This document shows positions 24,471 through 34,131 of a DNA stretch of 64,000 bases, piece by piece. The notes beneath the pieces were generated by a model, which saw only the letters and a list, made by a program, of their open reading frames with translations, searched no databases and was not told the origin of the DNA. The stretch is from an uncultured Phycisphaerales bacterium (GTDB taxonomy: Bacteria > Planctomycetota > Phycisphaerae > Phycisphaerales > SM1A02): positions 1 through 64,000 of the forward strand of contig CAJQQE010000039.1 in NCBI GenBank assembly GCA_905480395.1. Reading direction: 5' to 3'. The translations under genes and the position numbers were made by a program. The first letter of the stretch is position 1, and each line of letters starts with the position of its first letter.

Positions 24471-25804
24471 CCAAGCGATCAAACTCGACGCTCTTGACCG
24501 GCGGACGCGTGCTTGATTCCCGTCGCGGGCTCGACGCCACCGCCGACGTCCTGATCCGAGATGGCAGAATCGTCGCCATCGAGACGGGTTCGGGCCAGAT
24601 TGACGCCGGTGACGCTCATCGCGTCGACGTCGACGGCCTTCTGGTGTGCCCGGGTCTGATTGATCCCCATGTCCATCTCCGTGAGCCGGGCCAAGGCGGG
24701 AAAGAGACCATTGAGACTGGTAGTCGGGCCGCCGTCTCCGGTGGCTTCACCACCCTCTGCTGCATGCCGAACACCGCCCCGACGTTGGACTCGCCGGACA
24801 TGGTCGAATGGGTGGCCATGAAGGCCCGGGAAGTGGCGTCCTGCCGGGTGCTCGTGGCCGCGGCGGCGACCCTCGGACGAAAGGGCGAAGCCATCGCGCC
24901 GATGCATGCGATGCTCGCCGCGGGCGCCACGGCATTCACCGATGATGGCGACGGGATCGCCGACGCCGACCTCATGCGGAAGGTGCTGCAAGTCTGCGCC
25001 TCGTTGGGCACCGCCTTCATGCAGCACTGCCAGGAGCCAACGCTCACCCGAGGCGCCCAGATGCACGAGGGTGTGGTCAGCGCCAAGCTCGGCCTCGTTG
25101 GTTGGCCAAGAGTCGCCGAGGAGCTCATGCTCGAACGCGATCTTCGTCTGAATCGTTCGATCGGCGCGAAGTACCACGCTCAGCACCTTTCAAGCGGCGG
25201 TTCTGTGGAGATCCTCAAGGCCGCCCGCGACGCTGGCGTACCCGCGACCGGCGAAGTCTCCCCCCACCATCTCCTGCTGACGGATGCCGCCTGTGAGGGA
25301 TTTGATACCAACGCCAAGATGAACCCCCCGCTCCGCGAGGAATCCGATCGACAGGCCCTCTTGCAAGGTGTTGCCGACGGGATCATCACCGTGCTGGCCA
25401 CGGATCACGCACCGCATACCACCGCAGAAAAGTCGCGGCCCTTTGAAGAAGCGCCGCTCGGCGTCATCGGGGTGGAGACGGCGTTGCCGCTCTATGCAGA
25501 GGCGCTCGTCAACTCCGGCGCCGTCGACTGGCCTCGCCTCATCGCGATGATGACCATCGAACCCGCCAGGCTCCTCGGCCTTGAAGGCGAAGGAATTGGG
25601 TCGTTGACTGTCGGCGGCCCCGGCGACGTCACCGTGATCGATCCCAATCTCGAATGGACCATTGACGCGGACGCATTCGAATCGAAGGCTCGAAACTGCC
25701 CCTTCGACGGCCGCAAAGTTCGGGGGCGATCCGTGCTGACCATGGTCGGAGGATCCACCCGATGTCATCGTCTCTCCGAGGCCGACGTCTCGATCGGCGT
25801 CTGA
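24467..25804 (+). CDS. pyrC: Dihydroorotase
   Basis: 445 residues, the long class I type of dihydroorotase, which closes carbamoyl aspartate to dihydroorotate in pyrimidine synthesis. Zinc-binding and catalytic motifs: DPHVHLREPGQ (HxH with Arg), TDDGDGIADADLM, HCQEPTL, GEVSPHHLLLTD, AKMNPPLR and ATDHAPHT with the catalytic Asp. These are all intact, so the enzyme should be active rather than one of the inactive PyrC-like partners of aspartate transcarbamoylase. The start overlaps the DUF4920 stop. Confidence 0.93.
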   Translation: MTKRSNSTLLTGGRVLDSRRGLDATADVLIRDGRIVAIETGSGQIDAGDAHRVDVDGLLVCPGLIDPHVHLREPGQGGKETIETGSRAAVSGGFTTLCCMPNTAPTLDSPDMVEWVAMKAREVASCRVLVAAAATLGRKGEAIAPMHAMLAAGATAFTDDGDGIADADLMRKVLQVCASLGTAFMQHCQEPTLTRGAQMHEGVVSAKLGLVGWPRVAEELMLERDLRLNRSIGAKYHAQHLSSGGSVEILKAARDAGVPATGEVSPHHLLLTDAACEGFDTNAKMNPPLREESDRQALLQGVADGIITVLATDHAPHTTAEKSRPFEEAPLGVIGVETALPLYAEALVNSGAVDWPRLIAMMTIEPARLLGLEGEGIGSLTVGGPGDVTVIDPNLEWTIDADAFESKARNCPFDGRKVRGRSVLTMVGGSTRCHRLSEADVSIGV

Positions 25805-25834
25805 TCGCCCGATAGACCATTGGGATCTGCTGTT

Positions 25835-27931
25835 TCAGCAGTCTGAGTTCCACGCGGCAATGAGCAGACCAAGGTCCGCGCCGTTCACCAGACCATCATC
25901 GTTGAGATCGGCGGCACAGTCGCCAGTACAACCCCAGTCGGCGAGCATGATTCCCACGTCTCCGCCGCCGACGGTGCCGTTGCCATTGAGGTCCTCAGGA
26001 CAGGCCGCGACGACTTCGCCAAAGTATTCGGTGGCCAGATCCCAAGCCTGCGGTCCGATGATCGAGCCCATGAGCCGGCCGGGAATATCGTCGCAGGGTG
26101 GATGAATGCCGCCCCAGATCCTGCTGAGCGAGCACTGATCGCTCGCATCAAAGTACGACGCCCATTGCAGTCGAATGTTCGTGGTCGGGCCGTTCTCAAA
26201 GACCAGAAACTCGTTTCTTGACGCTTCAAACTCCCCGAGACCATCGGGAAACCAGGGCGAACCCGTCAGCGCGGTCAGGATTTCAGCCGCCGCCCGACTG
26301 AAGGTTGAATGACCCGAGACGTACCCCGCAAAGTTTGGACTCACAAACGTGGGACGTTGGTACGGCCACCAGTTCTCCGCCAGAATCCAACCGCATCCCG
26401 CCGTCGAGGTCGCCGGATCGAAAATATAGTCCGGCCCCTTCCAGCATCGCGCCGCGATCTTCCCAATGTTGATGCCATCTTCCCCCAGAAGGTGCGCATG
26501 CCGTTCACCGGGGCCCGTGGATTCCTCGGTGAGCATCTCCACCAACTCGGGAACGAGTTTGAGCCCCTGAGCATGGAACCTCGGTAGATCCGGATCCGTC
26601 CGCTGACCGTTTTCTGCCATCCAGCGAATCGATGAAATCGGGCGAACGAAGTCGTACCACCCTTTGACGCTCCAGGCGGCGATCGCCGCATCATGCATTC
26701 CACCGCCGAGCGCGAAGTAGCTTTTGACATCCCATTCGAGCCCCTCGACCACGGGGCCGGTCCCACCGATTCGCTTTTCCGAACCAAGCGAATCGCTGAC
26801 TTCGTTGAGCAATACGAACCAGTGTCCGGGCGGCGTCTCGCTCTCCGGACCGTCGGCCCAAAATTCCGCCAACACTCGGGCGTAGTCGCCGCGCGGCACC
26901 ATCTGCATTGGATACGGCTCGCCAGTCACTGGATTGTTCGGGTAACCGGTTCCGCCATCTCCACCTTCGAAGCGATCATAGAAGCCCGCGAAGTCCTCCG
27001 GCGTCGTCGGGATGGTCGCGTTTCCGATCGAATTCGGACTGACGTCGATCATCACACCGTCTGTCGTATCAAGATGAGCGGACCAATAAAGAACCTGTTC
27101 AAAGCCTTCGAGAAATCGGATCTGGTCATCGGAACCCACCATGGGTGGAACTCCCGGATCGAGGAACACGGAATACGAGTCGCCATTTCGCTCGTAGTCG
27201 ATTCGTTGCGCGGGGGTTAGTGAAAATGGACTGACCTGCCCCCACTCGGGCCCGAGAAATTCCGGGTAGCCCCCGATCTCAATGTTTCCCGACTGATCGA
27301 CGAAGTACTCGAGCGCGAGTGGCTGCCATCGATTCGGTTCGAGGATGCCTTGAGTTCCTGGCTCCGGCGGGACCAGCGGCTCGTTCACCGGCAGATACCA
27401 CTGATTCGCGTAGTCGTCGACTTCGTTGGCGCCGTCGGTCAATCCGAAGAAAATGTATTCGATCGCGATCCGGTTCCCGACCGCGGACGGCGCATCACCT
27501 CGCGTCGCATCGTCATCGGGGTCGAGTCCGAGTTCGAGCATCAGACCCCGGTACGCCGGTTCCATCTCCTTCCAGCCCGGCGAACCCCGAAAGCGATGCC
27601 TGAGCAATTGATAGGTGGCGTACGAGATGGCTTCGGACCGAGCCGCCTCCACATCACTCGCCGCAATGACTTCGTTCTCATGAAGCCAAGGTTGGGGACC
27701 GTCCACGAAGACCGCCCACGCATCCCACATTGCCGATGAGATGTGGAAAAGATTCCGAGCATGCACGACCGGCCGCGCGTAATCGTTGCGAATCGATTCG
27801 AGCAGGAGATCATTCCAGCGTCGGGCGACCGAAGGATCTTCGGACTGGGCGAATGCCGCCACCCCCGATCCGAAGGCGGCGAGCAAGGACCATGTTCTGA
27901 CAAAGCGTCGGGTCACATCGGTCGTCCGCAA
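25835..27931 (-). CDS. Secreted vanadium-dependent haloperoxidase-like protein with dockerin-like tail
   Basis: 698 residues. A signal sequence (TWSLLAAFGSGVAAFAQ) opens it. The large middle is an all-helical domain of the vanadium haloperoxidase/PAP2 superfamily: RPISSIRW (430-437), SGHSTFSRAAA with Gly-His-Ser at 540-542, and SRIWGGIHPPCDD (603-615). These are the vanadate- or phosphate-binding loops. The last 55 residues hold two EF-hand-like units (DLNGNGTVGGGDVGIMLADW and DLNDDGLVNGADLGLLIAAW), the dockerin-like ending common in Phycisphaerae. The start is uncertain: TTG at 27931 has no clear ribosome site and a GTG five codons later is possible. Whether it oxidises halides or removes phosphate cannot be told. 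Confidence 0.85.
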   Translation of the reverse strand: MRTTDVTRRFVRTWSLLAAFGSGVAAFAQSEDPSVARRWNDLLLESIRNDYARPVVHARNLFHISSAMWDAWAVFVDGPQPWLHENEVIAASDVEAARSEAISYATYQLLRHRFRGSPGWKEMEPAYRGLMLELGLDPDDDATRGDAPSAVGNRIAIEYIFFGLTDGANEVDDYANQWYLPVNEPLVPPEPGTQGILEPNRWQPLALEYFVDQSGNIEIGGYPEFLGPEWGQVSPFSLTPAQRIDYERNGDSYSVFLDPGVPPMVGSDDQIRFLEGFEQVLYWSAHLDTTDGVMIDVSPNSIGNATIPTTPEDFAGFYDRFEGGDGGTGYPNNPVTGEPYPMQMVPRGDYARVLAEFWADGPESETPPGHWFVLLNEVSDSLGSEKRIGGTGPVVEGLEWDVKSYFALGGGMHDAAIAAWSVKGWYDFVRPISSIRWMAENGQRTDPDLPRFHAQGLKLVPELVEMLTEESTGPGERHAHLLGEDGINIGKIAARCWKGPDYIFDPATSTAGCGWILAENWWPYQRPTFVSPNFAGYVSGHSTFSRAAAEILTALTGSPWFPDGLGEFEASRNEFLVFENGPTTNIRLQWASYFDASDQCSLSRIWGGIHPPCDDIPGRLMGSIIGPQAWDLATEYFGEVVAACPEDLNGNGTVGGGDVGIMLADWGCTGDCAADLNDDGLVNGADLGLLIAAWNSDC

Positions 27932-28186
27932 GAGGGCCGATCAACAGATCGGTAAGCAAGTCCACCCTGAAAAGTAGCCCACGAGGAAGGGCATGGCGAG
28001 AAGATATGGCTATTTCCATTGCTTTTCCCGCGAACCTCACGATGAATGCCTCACCACGCCGCCGTCCGAGGAATCGACGCCTCTGGTCACCGCGAGTAGG
28101 CTTCGTCCCCGCCCATTTCTCCGGAGCGCGAGACCACGTGACGGCAACCAGATACGACATCGTCACTCGACCGGCGAAGCCAACGA

Positions 28187-28767
28187 GCCGCCGATCGCAT
28201 TGCGACGATCATCGTGAATCACCCCTGGCGAGTGCTGTTGGTCGCCGCCCTGAAGGCGACCACCGCCGCCTGGTACGCGGCGTCCAATCTCGTCCTCGAC
28301 GCGGATACCAATCATCTGATTGGTGCCGACCGTCCGTTCATGATCCCGTTCAAAGAAGGGCTCAAGGCGTTCGGCGACCTTGAGTATCTCTATATCGTTA
28401 TCGATCCTGAAGAAGGCGATTCTGGTCATCGGACTGCTCTGGACCGTCGGCGCCGTCTCGATGCTCGGCGTGATTTTCAACGTCGCGAACTTCTTTCGCG
28501 ATTCCAATCCTGATCGGGATCGGGGTCGATATTGCCATTCACATGATGCATCGCGCCGACGAGCGCGGAGACGGTCCGCTGGAATTCTGGTCCACCCGGA
28601 CCGCCGTGATTCTGACCGCGGTGACCACCGGCATCGGATTCGGTTCTCTGGTGTTCGCCCGACCTTTGGGACTTCAAAGTGTCGGCGCCGTCATGGCGAT
28701 CGGAAGCAGCGCCCGCATGCTGTCGAGTGTGATCCTCGTGACCGCTCTGATCCGCCTCGGGCGTTGA
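28187..28767 (+). pseudogene. Remnant of an MMPL/RND transporter (HpnN-like)
   Basis: Three pieces in three frames line up with one transporter. Piece 1 (about 28187-28408) reads IATIIVNHPWRVLLVAAL and DADTNHLIGADRPFM, the usual N terminus. Piece 2 (about 28402-28496, next frame) reads ILKKAILVIGLLWTVGAVSM then FNVANFF, a helix from the C-terminal half. After one extra base near 28497, piece 3 reads AIPILIGIGVDIAIHMMHRA and continues through TAVTTGIGFGSLVFARPLGL to a stop at 28767. Whole transporters have about 800 residues; about 190 remain, so the periplasmic loops and most helices are lost. Both a large deletion and a frameshift are visible. It is surely not functional. Confidence 0.82.
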
Positions 28768-29055
28768 CGGCGTGGGTTCGACGTGCGAATTGTCGAAATC
28801 CGCGGGAATCTTCAAGTGACACTTGTCCAAGCGGCTCCGATAAGACCGGCGGCCGGAGATCGAGCGGCATTCCCTTTCGAGATCCGTCTGGACTATCGGA
28901 ATCGCCGCGCCGAACAGTTTGATCCCACTGTTTGGAATGTCCGCGACACGAGATACCCTCTATAGACAGCGTCCAACGCGTGGTCCTTCCGGACCGCAGA
29001 TTCCCGGGTGAAAATTCGATCTCGATAACCACCACGACGAAACAGGATCACTCTG

Positions 29056-29769
29056 ATGCGACATATGTTTCTCGCAATCGCCACAATCACCTTCGCCTCC
29101 GTCGCCCACGCCGGCGGCGTAGGCTCCACGTACGTCGATGCCAGCGGTGACATCTTCGATTCCAACCTCTCGAACATCGACATCCTGAATGCCACGTTCA
29201 GTAACGATGCGACGAATCTCTATCTCAGCGTCGCGGTCAACGCGGACGTCGCGACCACGGATTGGGGCAAGTATCTGGTCTTCATCGACAGCACGCCTTC
29301 GATCGGCGCCTTCAGTGGCCTGAACGGCAATGATCCCTTTAACAATCCTTGGAACCGGCGAGTCGGTTCTCCAGCGGGTATCGATGCCTTCGTCGGCTCC
29401 TGGATCGATGGCGACGCCGGGAATCTCAACTACACGTTCGACGGATCGGACTGGAACCAGAACGAGTCTGGAATGCCTGATCTTTCGCAGGCCGCCTCCG
29501 GTATCGTGAGCTGGACGTTGAGCCTCGCTTCTCTTGGGCTCTCGCAGGGGGACACCTTCTACTTTGATGTCGCCACCACCGGCGGCAGCGACAACGACCC
29601 TGCGATCGACCTCCTATCCACGGACCTGATCCAGCCCGGCTGGGGCTACAACTCGGTCTCGGGACTGAACCTGACCTATACGGTCGCCTCATCGACGCCG
29701 GTCCCAGGCATCGGTGGCCTCGCAGCGCTGGCCGGTTGTGGTCTGGCGGGGCGACGACGGCGGCGTTGA
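29056..29769 (+). CDS. Secreted protein with PEP-CTERM-like C-terminal anchor
   Basis: 237 residues. A signal peptide (MFLAIATITFASVAHAGG) opens it. The tail PVPGIGGLAALAGCGLAG followed by five Arg matches the PEP-CTERM/VPxPG sorting pattern: short Pro-Gly motif, hydrophobic helix, basic end. Such tails are recognised by an exosortase-type enzyme. The middle is Asp/Asn/Ser/Gly-rich with a beta-sandwich look and segments such as NLYLSVAVNADV and TFYFDVATTGG, typical of extracellular surface proteins, but no enzyme motif is seen. AGGA lies about 10 bases before the ATG. No exosortase gene lies in the window. Confidence 0.78.
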   Translation: MRHMFLAIATITFASVAHAGGVGSTYVDASGDIFDSNLSNIDILNATFSNDATNLYLSVAVNADVATTDWGKYLVFIDSTPSIGAFSGLNGNDPFNNPWNRRVGSPAGIDAFVGSWIDGDAGNLNYTFDGSDWNQNESGMPDLSQAASGIVSWTLSLASLGLSQGDTFYFDVATTGGSDNDPAIDLLSTDLIQPGWGYNSVSGLNLTYTVASSTPVPGIGGLAALAGCGLAGRRRRR

Positions 29770-29877
29770 GTCCAGACTTCTGACTCGGAACGCCCGTTCT
29801 CCTGATAGGCCATCCGCTCAATCCGATCGCGAGCCCGGCGGCGGCGTCAAAGTCGAGGGCATTCAGTCAGGAGTGAG

Positions 29878-32007
29878 TCAATCGCTGGGAGGGTCACCCG
29901 GCGAGTCGATCGCATCGAAACCGCCCGGAAAATCGACGTCAATCGGAAGATCCGGGACGTCGTCGTAGGGCGCGTCGAATGCGTCGAAGTCGGCCATCGG
30001 GAGGTCCGGTGGCTCAAGTGGCTCGACCTCCACGCCTTCCGGAAGCGACTTCAGAAAAATGCGACCGTAGCCCTTGGTCACGATCCGCGGATCAAGCACG
30101 ACCACGCGGCCCGTGTCATCCGTCGACCGGATGAGTCGGCCGATCCCCTGTTTGAATCGGATCACCGCTCGCGGAACCTGGTCTTCCATGAACGGACGAC
30201 CACCTTTGGCCTCGATGGCCTCATGTCGAGCCTGGACGATCGGGCGATCTGGCACATCGAATGGCAGCCGCGTGATGATGACGTTTCGAAGGGCCCGACC
30301 TCGCACGTCCACGCCCTGCCAAAAACTGGAGACGCCGAAAAGCACGGATCGATCATCCGCTCTGAATCGCTCCAAAAGGAGCCCCCTCGGTCCAGACTCA
30401 TGCTGGACGAGCATCGGGTGCGAGTGTTCTTCGAGCCGCCCCTTGCAGCGATCCGCGGCTTCTCTCATCGCCGCGTTGCTCGTGAAGAGAACGAACGCGC
30501 CACCGTCCGTTGCTCGGACCTGCTCGACGATGCGATCGGTCAATCGATCGAGGTAACTCGCGTCACGAGGCTCGGGCATGTGCGGATCGACGAGGACTTT
30601 CATCTGTCTCGCAAAATCGAACGGAGATCCGACCTGCAGCGTCTTTGCCGATTCCGCACCCAATCGGGTGGTCACCAACGAAAAGTCATCGGCCCCCGTC
30701 GCCAAAGTCGCACTGGTGCAGATCACCGCACCGTCTCGACCAAACAGATGCTCCCGAAGCACTGGGCCGACATCAACCGCCGCACACGCCACCGTGACGC
30801 TGCCACGACCGCCCCGGCGGCGGCGATCCGCACGGGTCACCATTTCGGCCCAGTACACGCACCCTTCGATCCCCTGCTCGATCAGCATCGCCGTTGCTTC
30901 GGCGATCTCGGTCGCCCGGGTCGAAAGAGATCCCAACTCCATCTCATCTGCTTCGTTGGCCACTTTCGTTCGGAGAAGTTTGAGGCTTGACGCGAGTTTT
31001 CGAAGGGCTGGCGAGAGTGGGTTGTTCACAATCCCGGCTTCGGAGATTCGCACCGAGGCCCCGCCGGCACGCTCAAGCCACGCCGCCAGATCATCGAAGA
31101 AGGCGTTGGTCGCGGTCTCAACGGTTCGAAGCGCGACCACGGCGTCTTCGAGGAGCGGATCCGAATCGAGCCGGCCACCGATCGTGGCCAGCACGCCTCG
31201 ATTCGTTCGTTCGGACAGGAGCATGCGAAGGAGATGCCGCACCCGTCCTTCGGAGATCCGAAGACCGAAGTGCTCCGCCGCGACATCTTCCACCGTATGG
31301 GCCTCATCAAGGATCACATGGGTATACGCCGGAAGGAACCCGGCACCACGAATCCGGAGTGCCAGATCACTGAAGAAAAGTGCGTGGTTACACACCAGAA
31401 TGTCGGCATTCTCCATCCGGCGTCGGGCCGATTGATAGAAGCACTCGTCATGGGTGGGACATCGTCGGCCCATGCAGTTTCCGCCGTCACTCTGCACGTG
31501 GTCCCAGACGCCGGGCCGCTTCAACTGTGGCAGGGTCGCGAGCGTGCCGTCATTGGTCCGCCCCGCCCAACGCTCGATCTGCTGGAGCGAATGCCGTTCC
31601 GGCTCGTCGGCCAGAAGCCGAGTCTCGCGTTCAACCGCAAGCCGGAGGCGTCGCTTCGAAAGATAGTTGGATCGCCCCTTCACCAGTACGGCGGTGAACT
31701 CGTCTGGCACCAAGGCCCGAAGCAGCGGGAGGTCCTTCTCCATCAACTGCTCTTGCAGGCTGATGGTGTGCGTACAGATGATAATCTTCTCACCGCGATT
31801 CCCAAGCACACTGGAGATCGCCGGGATGAGATAGGCGAAGCTCTTTCCGGTGCCGGTCCCGGCTTCGACGAACAGTCGCTCTCGCTTCGACAACGCTTCT
31901 TCGACCGCCGTCGCCATCGCGACCTGCTGCGGGCGTGATTCGAAACCCTTGAGTCGTCGAGCGACCGGGCCGTCAGGAGCGAGCATGGAGCGGGCAGGGA
32001 GAATCAT
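29878..32007 (-). CDS. ATP-dependent DNA helicase of the DinG/XPD family
   Basis: About 709 residues of superfamily 2 XPD-like helicases. Motifs: Walker A EAGTGTGKSFAYLIPA, the iron-sulfur cluster region with Cys in GGNCMGRRCPTHDEC and VCNHALF, Walker B ILDEAHTVED, and the C-terminal helicase block SVLFGVSSFWQGVDVRG and QGIGRLIRSTDDTGRV. DinG unwinds DNA with 5' to 3' polarity and resolves R-loops and forks. The last 45 residues are Asp/Pro-rich. Start choice is soft: ATG at 32007, ATG at 31986 and a TTG three codons earlier are all possible, and none has a good ribosome site. Confidence 0.9.
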   Translation of the reverse strand: MILPARSMLAPDGPVARRLKGFESRPQQVAMATAVEEALSKRERLFVEAGTGTGKSFAYLIPAISSVLGNRGEKIIICTHTISLQEQLMEKDLPLLRALVPDEFTAVLVKGRSNYLSKRRLRLAVERETRLLADEPERHSLQQIERWAGRTNDGTLATLPQLKRPGVWDHVQSDGGNCMGRRCPTHDECFYQSARRRMENADILVCNHALFFSDLALRIRGAGFLPAYTHVILDEAHTVEDVAAEHFGLRISEGRVRHLLRMLLSERTNRGVLATIGGRLDSDPLLEDAVVALRTVETATNAFFDDLAAWLERAGGASVRISEAGIVNNPLSPALRKLASSLKLLRTKVANEADEMELGSLSTRATEIAEATAMLIEQGIEGCVYWAEMVTRADRRRRGGRGSVTVACAAVDVGPVLREHLFGRDGAVICTSATLATGADDFSLVTTRLGAESAKTLQVGSPFDFARQMKVLVDPHMPEPRDASYLDRLTDRIVEQVRATDGGAFVLFTSNAAMREAADRCKGRLEEHSHPMLVQHESGPRGLLLERFRADDRSVLFGVSSFWQGVDVRGRALRNVIITRLPFDVPDRPIVQARHEAIEAKGGRPFMEDQVPRAVIRFKQGIGRLIRSTDDTGRVVVLDPRIVTKGYGRIFLKSLPEGVEVEPLEPPDLPMADFDAFDAPYDDVPDLPIDVDFPGGFDAIDSPGDPPSD

Positions 32008-32091
32008 GAGGAACAACCGAAATCCGTGAAATCAAAGTACCAGCAGTTCCCGACGCGACGGCGGGTTCCGCAAACGCTGCCCGTCAGACAA

Positions 32092-32826
32092 TCAGTTCAG
32101 CGGCCGCCGCTTGGGTTCACCCACTTCGCGAGGATACAGCCTCGGTACCGGCCGATTCTTCTCGATGACCACGACTCGGCCGGTCGTCGTCGGATAGACG
32201 CCAACCACCGCCGCATGCAACTTGTGGAGCGCCTGTTTCGACTCCTCAATCTCGGCTTCCGCCTTCGCGCCCTTGATGGCGAGAACGAGCCCGTCGGGAT
32301 GGGCGAGCGGCACGGCGTATTCCGCCAGAACATTGAGGGGGCCCACGGCTCGAGCGGTGACGATGTGATACGACTCCCGTTGGACCGGGTCACGCCCCAT
32401 CGATTCCGCCCGATCGTTGGCGACCTGCACTCGTTCGAGCCCAAGTGAATCGGCGGTCTCCGCGAGAAATCTCGCCTTCTTCCCGGTCGTCTCAAGAAGG
32501 GTAATGGCAAGGTCCGGCTGGACACAGGCGAGGACCATTCCCGGAAGCCCCCCGCCGGATCCGATGTCGATCAATCGTGTGGTTTCGCCGATTTTCTCGC
32601 GCATCTCCAGCACCCACGGGAGCAGGGTCAGGCTGTCCAGAACGTGCCGTGACCACACTTCCTCCGGCTCGCGAATGGCCGTGAGGTTCATCCGGGCATT
32701 GGCCTCGTAGAGGAGTTCGAGGTACCGGCCGATCCGGGCGAGATCATCGGGTTCAAAGTGAACCTCGGCCGCAGAGGCAGCAGCGAGGAAAGATTCCGGT
32801 GGCGTGGCAAAGGTGGGTTCGTTCAT
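32092..32826 (-). CDS. rsmG: 16S rRNA (guanine-527 N7)-methyltransferase RsmG
   Basis: 244 residues, close to the normal length. The family pattern is clear: YEANARMNLTAIREPEEVW, HVLDSLTLLP, the SAM-binding loop LIDIGSGGGLPGMVLA, LLETTGKKARFLAE and VTARAVGPLNVLAEYAVPL. RsmG methylates G527 in the 530 loop of 16S rRNA. It is unlinked to the mnmG/parAB genes that often flank it; here it lies between dinG-type and rodA genes on the same strand. Confidence 0.93.
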   Translation of the reverse strand: MNEPTFATPPESFLAAASAAEVHFEPDDLARIGRYLELLYEANARMNLTAIREPEEVWSRHVLDSLTLLPWVLEMREKIGETTRLIDIGSGGGLPGMVLACVQPDLAITLLETTGKKARFLAETADSLGLERVQVANDRAESMGRDPVQRESYHIVTARAVGPLNVLAEYAVPLAHPDGLVLAIKGAKAEAEIEESKQALHKLHAAVVGVYPTTTGRVVVIEKNRPVPRLYPREVGEPKRRPLN

Positions 32827-32877
32827 GGGAAGAGAGGGTGTACCACGACTGGCGTCGGCCTGCGTAGGCAGGCGGTG

Positions 32878-34131
32878 TCAGCCAGTACCGGCGACCTCCC
32901 ATCGTTCCATCCGGCGTGGCCGACGAAGTCCAACATTGAGGACCAGACCGATCATCAACCACGCCGTCAGAAGGCTCGATCCACCGGCGCTCACGAACGG
33001 CAGCGTCATCCCCGTAATCGGGAGCAGACCAATGGTCATTCCGGTGTTGATCACCATCTGGGAGATCAGCAGAGTGACCAGACCGGTCGCCAATAGCCGC
33101 CCAAAGAGATCCCGCGCGAGGGCCGCCACCACGAAGCCCGCCGACGCCAGAAGCAGGAATAGCGACCAGATGACGATGCTTCCGAGAAGCCCCCACCGAC
33201 ACGCCACCACCGCGAAGATCATGTCGTTGTGCTCTTCGGGAAGGTGATTGAAACGAAGCAAGGTCGCCGCATGATCGCGGCCGACCCCCGTCAGTCCCCC
33301 GGCCCCCACCAGCGTCATCGCGCGATCACCCTGATAGCCGATGTCATCCCGATAGCGGTCGTCCCCCTCGATCTGCGCGATGAGGGCTTCGATTCGATCC
33401 TGTTGGTGATCCTTGAGGTATCCCCGCACCGGCGTAAAGAGCACCGCAGAAATGGCCAGAGCGCCGCTCAGCGTCAGAATGGAGAGATGCGAGATCTTTG
33501 CCCCCGCCACCAGCAAGAGGGCGAGCAAGGTCGGGACAAAGAGCAAGGCCGTTCCGAGGTCGGGCTCCAGCAGAATCAGGCCCATGGGAATGGCCGTGAC
33601 CACGAATGGCAGCATGAAGCCTTGTAGGGACCGCACGTTCCACCGAAGGCGGAACCATGCCGCCAGTGCCAGGACCCACACGACCTTCGCCAATTCCGAA
33701 GGCTGCAGGTCGGTGATCCCAAGGTTGATCCAACGCCGGGCACCGTTGTAAGGACGAACCAGCCAAGTCGGAATGAACGGGATCAGCACGAAGAGAAGCA
33801 GCCCGGTGACCAGTACGCATAATGCCGGCACCCATCGGCGCAGCCGTCGGTAATCCGGCGAGGCCGCCATGACCGCCACAAGGAGTCCGAGCGGAAGGAA
33901 CATCGCCTGCTTCCGCGCGAATCCAGGCTCGGTGGTATCGATCGCGATGATCCCAATCACGTTGAGCGTGAGTGCCGAGAGCACGACGATCCAGGCGGCG
34001 GTGGCCCAGCGAATTCGCCCGGCCTGCAGATCGCGATGCGATTCATGAAGTTCGCGAGCGGTGAACGCCGCCCGCTCCGGGCGAGCGGGGTCGTGGACGC
34101 GGGTGGCCGAGGTGATCGCTGGCTCGCTCAA
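32878..34131 (-). CDS. rodA: Peptidoglycan glycosyltransferase RodA
   Basis: 417 residues, about ten membrane helices, SEDS family. Signatures: PYNGARRWINLGITDLQPSE with the conserved Trp, LILLEPDLGTALLFVP with the catalytic Asp, and LPITGMTLPFVSAGGSSLLT near the end. RodA polymerises glycan strands for wall elongation with its class B PBP partner, encoded directly upstream. The TTG start overlaps the mrdA stop as TTGA. The pair shows this bacterium builds peptidoglycan in the elongasome manner. Confidence 0.93.
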   Translation of the reverse strand: MSEPAITSATRVHDPARPERAAFTARELHESHRDLQAGRIRWATAAWIVVLSALTLNVIGIIAIDTTEPGFARKQAMFLPLGLLVAVMAASPDYRRLRRWVPALCVLVTGLLLFVLIPFIPTWLVRPYNGARRWINLGITDLQPSELAKVVWVLALAAWFRLRWNVRSLQGFMLPFVVTAIPMGLILLEPDLGTALLFVPTLLALLLVAGAKISHLSILTLSGALAISAVLFTPVRGYLKDHQQDRIEALIAQIEGDDRYRDDIGYQGDRAMTLVGAGGLTGVGRDHAATLLRFNHLPEEHNDMIFAVVACRWGLLGSIVIWSLFLLLASAGFVVAALARDLFGRLLATGLVTLLISQMVINTGMTIGLLPITGMTLPFVSAGGSSLLTAWLMIGLVLNVGLRRPRRMERWEVAGTG

